DNA from: Phycisphaerales bacterium
GTDB taxonomy: Bacteria; Planctomycetota; Phycisphaerae; Phycisphaerales; UBA1924
DNA: 64,000 nt
NCBI GenBank assembly: GCA_022843045.1
Contig: JALHOJ010000007.1
Location: 16,191-80,190 of the forward strand
Reading direction: 5' to 3'
Shown here: piece after piece, positions 60,730 to 64,000 of the stretch
Position numbering within the stretch: position 1 is the stretch's first letter
Layout: the number at the start of each line of letters is the position of its first letter
Made by a program: the position numbers and the translations under genes
The notes under the pieces: generated by a model
What the model saw: the letters and a program-made list of their open reading frames with translations, nothing else
Database searches by the model: none
Told to the model about the DNA's origin: nothing

Positions 60730-62295
60730 CTACTTCGTTGCGACGGGCGTGAGGCGAATGATGTGGTCGGGGCCGTTGAGGGCCACGTACACGCTGCCGT
60801 CGGGTGCGACGGCGACGTCGCGCACGCGTCCGATGCCGTGCACGATTTCCTCGCGCTCTACGACGCGGAAGCCCGAGGGCTCATCGCTCGCCGGGACGAC
60901 GCGGATGCGATCCACGTTCTGGCCGGACAGACCGCCCGCGAGGATGTCGCCCTTCCACTTGGGGAATGCTTCGCCCCAACCTTGATCACTGGGGCCTGGC
61001 CGCACGACATCCATGCCGCACGCGCCGATGCTGGGCAGCCAGCGGTCGGTGGGCATCATGATGTTGAGCTTGACGGCGTCCTCGCCCTCGGTGTCGGGCC
61101 AGGGCGTCTTGAAGACGCTGCCGTTGTAGTTGATGCCGAAACTGACCACGGGCCAGCCGTAGTTGCGGCCCTTGAGCACAAGGTTGAACTCATCCCCGCC
61201 GCGCGGCCCGTGCTCGGTGTCCCACAGGTTGCCCGCGAGATCGAGCACGAGGCCCTGCGGGTTGCGATGGCCGTAGGAGTAGATCGACGGGTACGCGTCC
61301 TTGGCTTCGAGGAACGGGTTGTCGCTGGGAATCGTGCCGTCGTCGAAGACGCGATGGACTTTGCCGTTGGGGCGAGCAAGGTCCTGGGCGTGGTCGGCCC
61401 TGCCGCGCTCGCCGATGGAGAAGAACAGGTGTCGCTTGCCCTTGTTGTCGCCGGTGAGCGGCTCTGAGAACACGATGCGGACGCCAAAGTGCAGGCCGCT
61501 GGCGATGGCGTGTTCTGGCTTGGCTTCGAAGATCGTCTGCTGGTCCTTCCACGTCCATTCGTCGCCATCGCGCTCGAGTTTGCCGCGGACGATCGTGGTC
61601 ATGGTCTTGTTGCCGTCGAGGGCCTTGGTGTAACCAAGATACACCCAACCGTTGCTGGCATAATCGGGATGCACGGTCACTTCCATCATCCCGCCCTGGC
61701 CGGCTTCGACGGACTTTGGAATGTCCTTGATCTCGTCGCTGAGCTCGCCGTCCTGTGGCTTGCTCGAGTTGGCGATCGTCCACACCTTCACCTCGCCCGA
61801 GCGATTGGTCACCAGCATGTGCTGCGGCTCGTTGGGCTTGCTGGGCAGCCAATCCATCGCCCAGGGCGTGTCCAGCCCATCCGTGATGATTCGCTCAATC
61901 GTGAACGACTCGTGCTGGGTCTTGGAGACTCCGCCCTCGTCGAGTTTTTTCGAGATCGATCCGACGCGCTTGCGGTTGGCCGATGCCTGCAACTCGCGGA
62001 TGTAGTTGACCAGTCCCCAGATCTGCTTGTCCTCGAGCGTCTCGCCAAAGGCCTCCATCCCCGCGTCGGCCTTGCCCTGCTTGATGACGTCAAAGAACAC
62101 GCGGTCAAGCTTCGCCGCCATCAACTCATCCGTCAGCAGCGTCTTGGTCCCCGCGCCGCCCCCCTGCCCCTCCTCGCCATGGCACTTCATGCAGTTCGTG
62201 GCCCACAGCCGCTCGACCGACTGTGCGAGCGCAACCGAACCAACCAGCCCGGCATGAACCACCAACAACGATCCGACCAGAACTCGTGTACGCAT
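60730..62295 (-). CDS. Cytochrome c fused to PQQ-dependent sugar dehydrogenase (Asd-like)
   Basis: 521 residues from ATG at 62295, with a signal peptide ending ALAQ. An N-terminal cytochrome c domain has CMKCH (about residues 35-39) and a downstream Met ligand candidate in the GMEAFGETL segment. It is followed by a six-bladed propeller of the soluble aldose dehydrogenase / GdhB family: LDTPWAMDWLP, HFGVRIVFSEP, SYGHRNPQGLVLD and GPRGGDEFN, with the His and Arg that face PQQ. It would oxidise sugars or alcohols in the periplasm and pass electrons straight to the attached heme. No pqq synthesis genes are in the window. Confidence 0.9.
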   Translation of the reverse strand: MRTRVLVGSLLVVHAGLVGSVALAQSVERLWATNCMKCHGEEGQGGGAGTKTLLTDELMAAKLDRVFFDVIKQGKADAGMEAFGETLEDKQIWGLVNYIRELQASANRKRVGSISKKLDEGGVSKTQHESFTIERIITDGLDTPWAMDWLPSKPNEPQHMLVTNRSGEVKVWTIANSSKPQDGELSDEIKDIPKSVEAGQGGMMEVTVHPDYASNGWVYLGYTKALDGNKTMTTIVRGKLERDGDEWTWKDQQTIFEAKPEHAIASGLHFGVRIVFSEPLTGDNKGKRHLFFSIGERGRADHAQDLARPNGKVHRVFDDGTIPSDNPFLEAKDAYPSIYSYGHRNPQGLVLDLAGNLWDTEHGPRGGDEFNLVLKGRNYGWPVVSFGINYNGSVFKTPWPDTEGEDAVKLNIMMPTDRWLPSIGACGMDVVRPGPSDQGWGEAFPKWKGDILAGGLSGQNVDRIRVVPASDEPSGFRVVEREEIVHGIGRVRDVAVAPDGSVYVALNGPDHIIRLTPVATK

Positions 62296-62365
62296 GGGCA
62301 ACGGTATGACGAACAGGAAGGCATCGCGGCACAAGGCACGCGGCATCAAGGCGTGATTGTCAAGC

Positions 62366-63157
62366 TCAGGCTTCGCGCCACGCCGGGAACTGCTCGCGCC
62401 ATGCCCGCACCGCTCCAGCGTCGACCTCGACGCTCAGCACGCACGCCTTTGCGTCCGAGTTCGCCTCGCCCAGAATCTCCCCCTTGGGCCCGATGGCGAT
62501 GCTGCCGCCGGCGTAAGGCAAGCCGGGGGAGCCATCGGGCTTGGGTGGGTCGTTGCCGACGCGATTGGCAGCGAAGACGAAGGCTTGGTTCTCAATCGCC
62601 CGCGCGATCAGCAGGCTGCGCCAGTGATGCTGCCGCACGCTGGGCCAGCACGCACCGAGTGTAATGGCCTGTGCTCCGGCGCGAAGGCCGCTGCGGAACA
62701 ACTCGGGGAATCGAAGGTCATAGCAGATCGCAACCTGCACCGTGAGGCCGGCCCAGGGGTATGTGATGGTTTCGCGTCCGGGTTCGAAGCTCTTGTGCTC
62801 GCCCGCGGGGGTGAAGAGCCGCTGCTTGGCGTATTCGCAGATGAGTTTCTGGCCAGGCGCGACCACCGACATGAGGTTCCGTGCGCTGCAGGCCTGTTGG
62901 TGGCACGCCGCGAACGTTCGTCCGCCCTGCACCATCGCCCCGGTGTCGTCCGCGAGGTCGAGCAAAAACTGCAATGTCTCGCCCCGCTTGTCGTTTGTCG
63001 ACTCGATCGCGAAGGAAAACCCCGTGTCAAACATCTCTGGGAGCAGGATCAGGTCGCCGGAAGCGACATCGACCGGGTCGAGCAACTGCCGAACATGCTC
63101 TTGATTGGCGGCCTTGTCATGCCAGCGGATGTCGGATTGGACGATGTGGACTCGCAC
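62366..63157 (-). CDS. Nitrilase-superfamily amidase (omega-amidase/YafV-like)
   Basis: 263 residues from GTG at 63157, which puts RVHIVQSDIRW at the family N-terminus; the longer frame upstream crosses a palindromic repeat. The catalytic triad is Glu in LPEMFDTGFS, Lys in EYAKQRLF and Cys in AICYDLRFPE. The IENQAFVFAANRVG block and the YAGGSIAIGPKGEIL segment also match. Enzymes of this branch hydrolyse small omega-amides such as 2-oxoglutaramate or act in metabolite repair. ATG is absent near the start and no RBS is obvious. It is divergent from maf, with a large palindrome between them. Confidence 0.88.
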   Translation of the reverse strand: MRVHIVQSDIRWHDKAANQEHVRQLLDPVDVASGDLILLPEMFDTGFSFAIESTNDKRGETLQFLLDLADDTGAMVQGGRTFAACHQQACSARNLMSVVAPGQKLICEYAKQRLFTPAGEHKSFEPGRETITYPWAGLTVQVAICYDLRFPELFRSGLRAGAQAITLGACWPSVRQHHWRSLLIARAIENQAFVFAANRVGNDPPKPDGSPGLPYAGGSIAIGPKGEILGEANSDAKACVLSVEVDAGAVRAWREQFPAWREA

Positions 63158-63169
63158 GAAAGAAGGTAT

Positions 63170-63312
63170 CACCGCGGAGCACGCGGAGGTCGGGGAGGGA
63201 AAGAAGAGTGGCCGCGGATTTTCGCGGATTGGCGCGGATTGGTGATAGAAAGTTCGGGGGTATCCGCCGCGAACAAACCTCAGACTTCTTTCTCTCCGCG
63301 TTCTCCGCGGTG
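63170..63312. repeat. 143-bp intergenic palindrome (CACCGCGGAG type)
   Basis: CACCGCGGAG (63170-63179) and its exact complement (63303-63312) enclose repeats of GCGGATT and a GAGTGGCCGCGG word also present in the palindrome at 18637-18843. It fills the promoter region between two divergent genes. Confidence 0.8.
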
Positions 63313-63372
63313 CATCCTTCGCGCCGATACTGGAACGAACCGCCCCGAAAGGCGAACAACCCGAAGAACTCC

Positions 63373-64000
63373 GTGCCGACGCCACCTGCAATCCCCACCC
63401 CGCCCCTGCTCCTCGCGAGCCGGTCGCCCCGCCGCCGCCTGTTGCTTGAGCAGTGGGGCTATCCCCACGAAGCCGAGCAACCAGGGTTCGAAGACGGCGT
63501 GTTGCAGTCCCGCTCGGGCGGGGCCAGTACCACCTGGAAAGAGATCGCTCCGGACCAATGGGTGGTTTCTCTTGCCTACCTCAAAGCCTGGGCCGGCGCA
63601 AAGCTCGCCTCCGCCAAGGGGCGCATTGTGCTGGGTGCTGATACGACCTGCGTCGTTGATGGCGCGATGGCCGGCACGCCCACCAGCGAATCCGAAGCCC
63701 GCGACATGCTCAAAAGCATGGTCGGCAAGCAGCATCAGGTCTTGACGGGCGTCGCGCTCATCGACCTCCGCGAAGCCTCCGGCGATCCCGACCGCTCCCG
63801 CCGGATGTTCGTCGATCGTGCAAGCGTCCGCTGGGGCGATATCTCTGACGAACAGATCGACGAGTATGTCGCCAGCGGAGCCTGGCAAGGCAAGGCGGGC
63901 GGGTACAACCTCGCCGAGCGGCTCGCGGCGGGCTGGCCGATCCAGTACGAAGGCGACGAAACCACGATCATGGGCCTGCCGATGCGGAAGTTGCGGGTGG
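63373..64000 (+). CDS. maf: Maf-like nucleoside triphosphate pyrophosphatase, 3'-truncated by window edge
   Basis: At least 209 residues from GTG at 63373; the frame runs off the window. Family motifs are LLLASRSPRRRLLL (N-terminal), GADTTCVVDG, GKQHQVLTGVAL and DEYVASGAWQGKAGGYNL. Maf proteins hydrolyse dTTP/UTP or modified pyrimidine nucleotides and are linked to cell-division arrest. Residues about 30-75 (EDGVLQSRSGGASTTWKEIAPDQWV) are longer than usual for the loop between the first strand and helix 2. It is divergent from the nitrilase-type gene. No ATG fits near the start, so GTG is assumed. Confidence 0.88.
   Translation, partial: MPTPPAIPTPPLLLASRSPRRRLLLEQWGYPHEAEQPGFEDGVLQSRSGGASTTWKEIAPDQWVVSLAYLKAWAGAKLASAKGRIVLGADTTCVVDGAMAGTPTSESEARDMLKSMVGKQHQVLTGVALIDLREASGDPDRSRRMFVDRASVRWGDISDEQIDEYVASGAWQGKAGGYNLAERLAAGWPIQYEGDETTIMGLPMRKLRV

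Noticed and set aside
62357..63745. 462-codon plus-strand frame over the nitrilase gene and the start of maf
   Set aside because: Antisense to the nitrilase-type gene and out of frame with the clear Maf motifs that start at 63373.

Overview
The window is GC-rich DNA that most likely comes from a planctomycete of the class Phycisphaerae. Three secreted proteins end in the paired, aspartate-rich, Cys-closed repeat (DFNxDxSxxDPxDIDAFLxVFSEGPC pattern) that is typical of that group and usually called a GC-type dockerin. Other planctomycetal traits are an ECF sigma factor next to a Ser/Thr kinase with TPRs, a C30-carotenoid-like gene set, a PEP-CTERM-like tail and small zinc-ribbon membrane proteins. 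No rRNA, CRISPR array, phage module or transposase is visible.

Layout. 1-4.3 kb: 3' part of carB, then a zinc-ribbon membrane protein. 4.3-11.1 kb (minus): an M16 peptidase homologue without its zinc ligands, a 20-residue lysine peptide gene, serA, mutS and a tRNA-binding protein. 11.2-14.1 kb (plus): arsR-arsC-arsM, with no efflux pump, then a lipoprotein. 14.2-17.7 kb (minus): a GC-dockerin protein, small proteins, and a CobW-type GTPase set behind a perfect palindrome that overlaps its promoter. 17.8-28.3 kb: a PEP-CTERM-like protein, a glycosyltransferase-methyltransferase fusion, a phosphohexomutase, a large GC-dockerin protein, and a secretin with a long TPR extension. 28.9-35.4 kb (minus): an unknown protein, a DinB-like protein, a shortened NuoG, a secreted protein and zinc-ribbon/small proteins. 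35.5-39.3 kb (minus): a translationally coupled glycosyltransferase/acyltransferase/desaturase set resembling C30 glyco-carotenoid synthesis. 39.4-47 kb (plus): AsmA-like protein, pdxA, an AT-rich foreign-looking gene, plsY. 47.2-51.9 kb (plus): a small protein, diadenylate cyclase, its YbbR partner, a CPBP protease and a small protein. 52-56.6 kb: a degenerate tRNA-Glu-like sequence, a membrane protein and a composite multicopper oxidase. 56.8-64 kb: ECF sigma factor plus kinase, cytochrome c-PQQ sugar dehydrogenase, nitrilase-family amidase, and the 5' part of maf.

The most unusual feature is the number of short repeat families in gaps between genes, some of which also lie in frame inside housekeeping genes. 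(1) Degenerate octamer arrays (CTnnCGnn repeated, ending in CTTCCC) occur at seven places, including inside carB and mutS. (2) A GAATCCC heptamer array lies inside carB. (3) A CCGGGGCT hairpin occurs between genes near 5.55 kb and in frame inside pdxA. (4) Large palindromes built from CGCAGAGGAAAACAGAG-like or CCACGGAGG/GCGGATT-like words fill five intergenic gaps. Together they suggest mobile or expanding palindromic elements tolerated in protein surface loops.

Functions were assigned by reading motifs only; no database search was run. Starts were chosen from Shine-Dalgarno sequences and family N-termini where possible.
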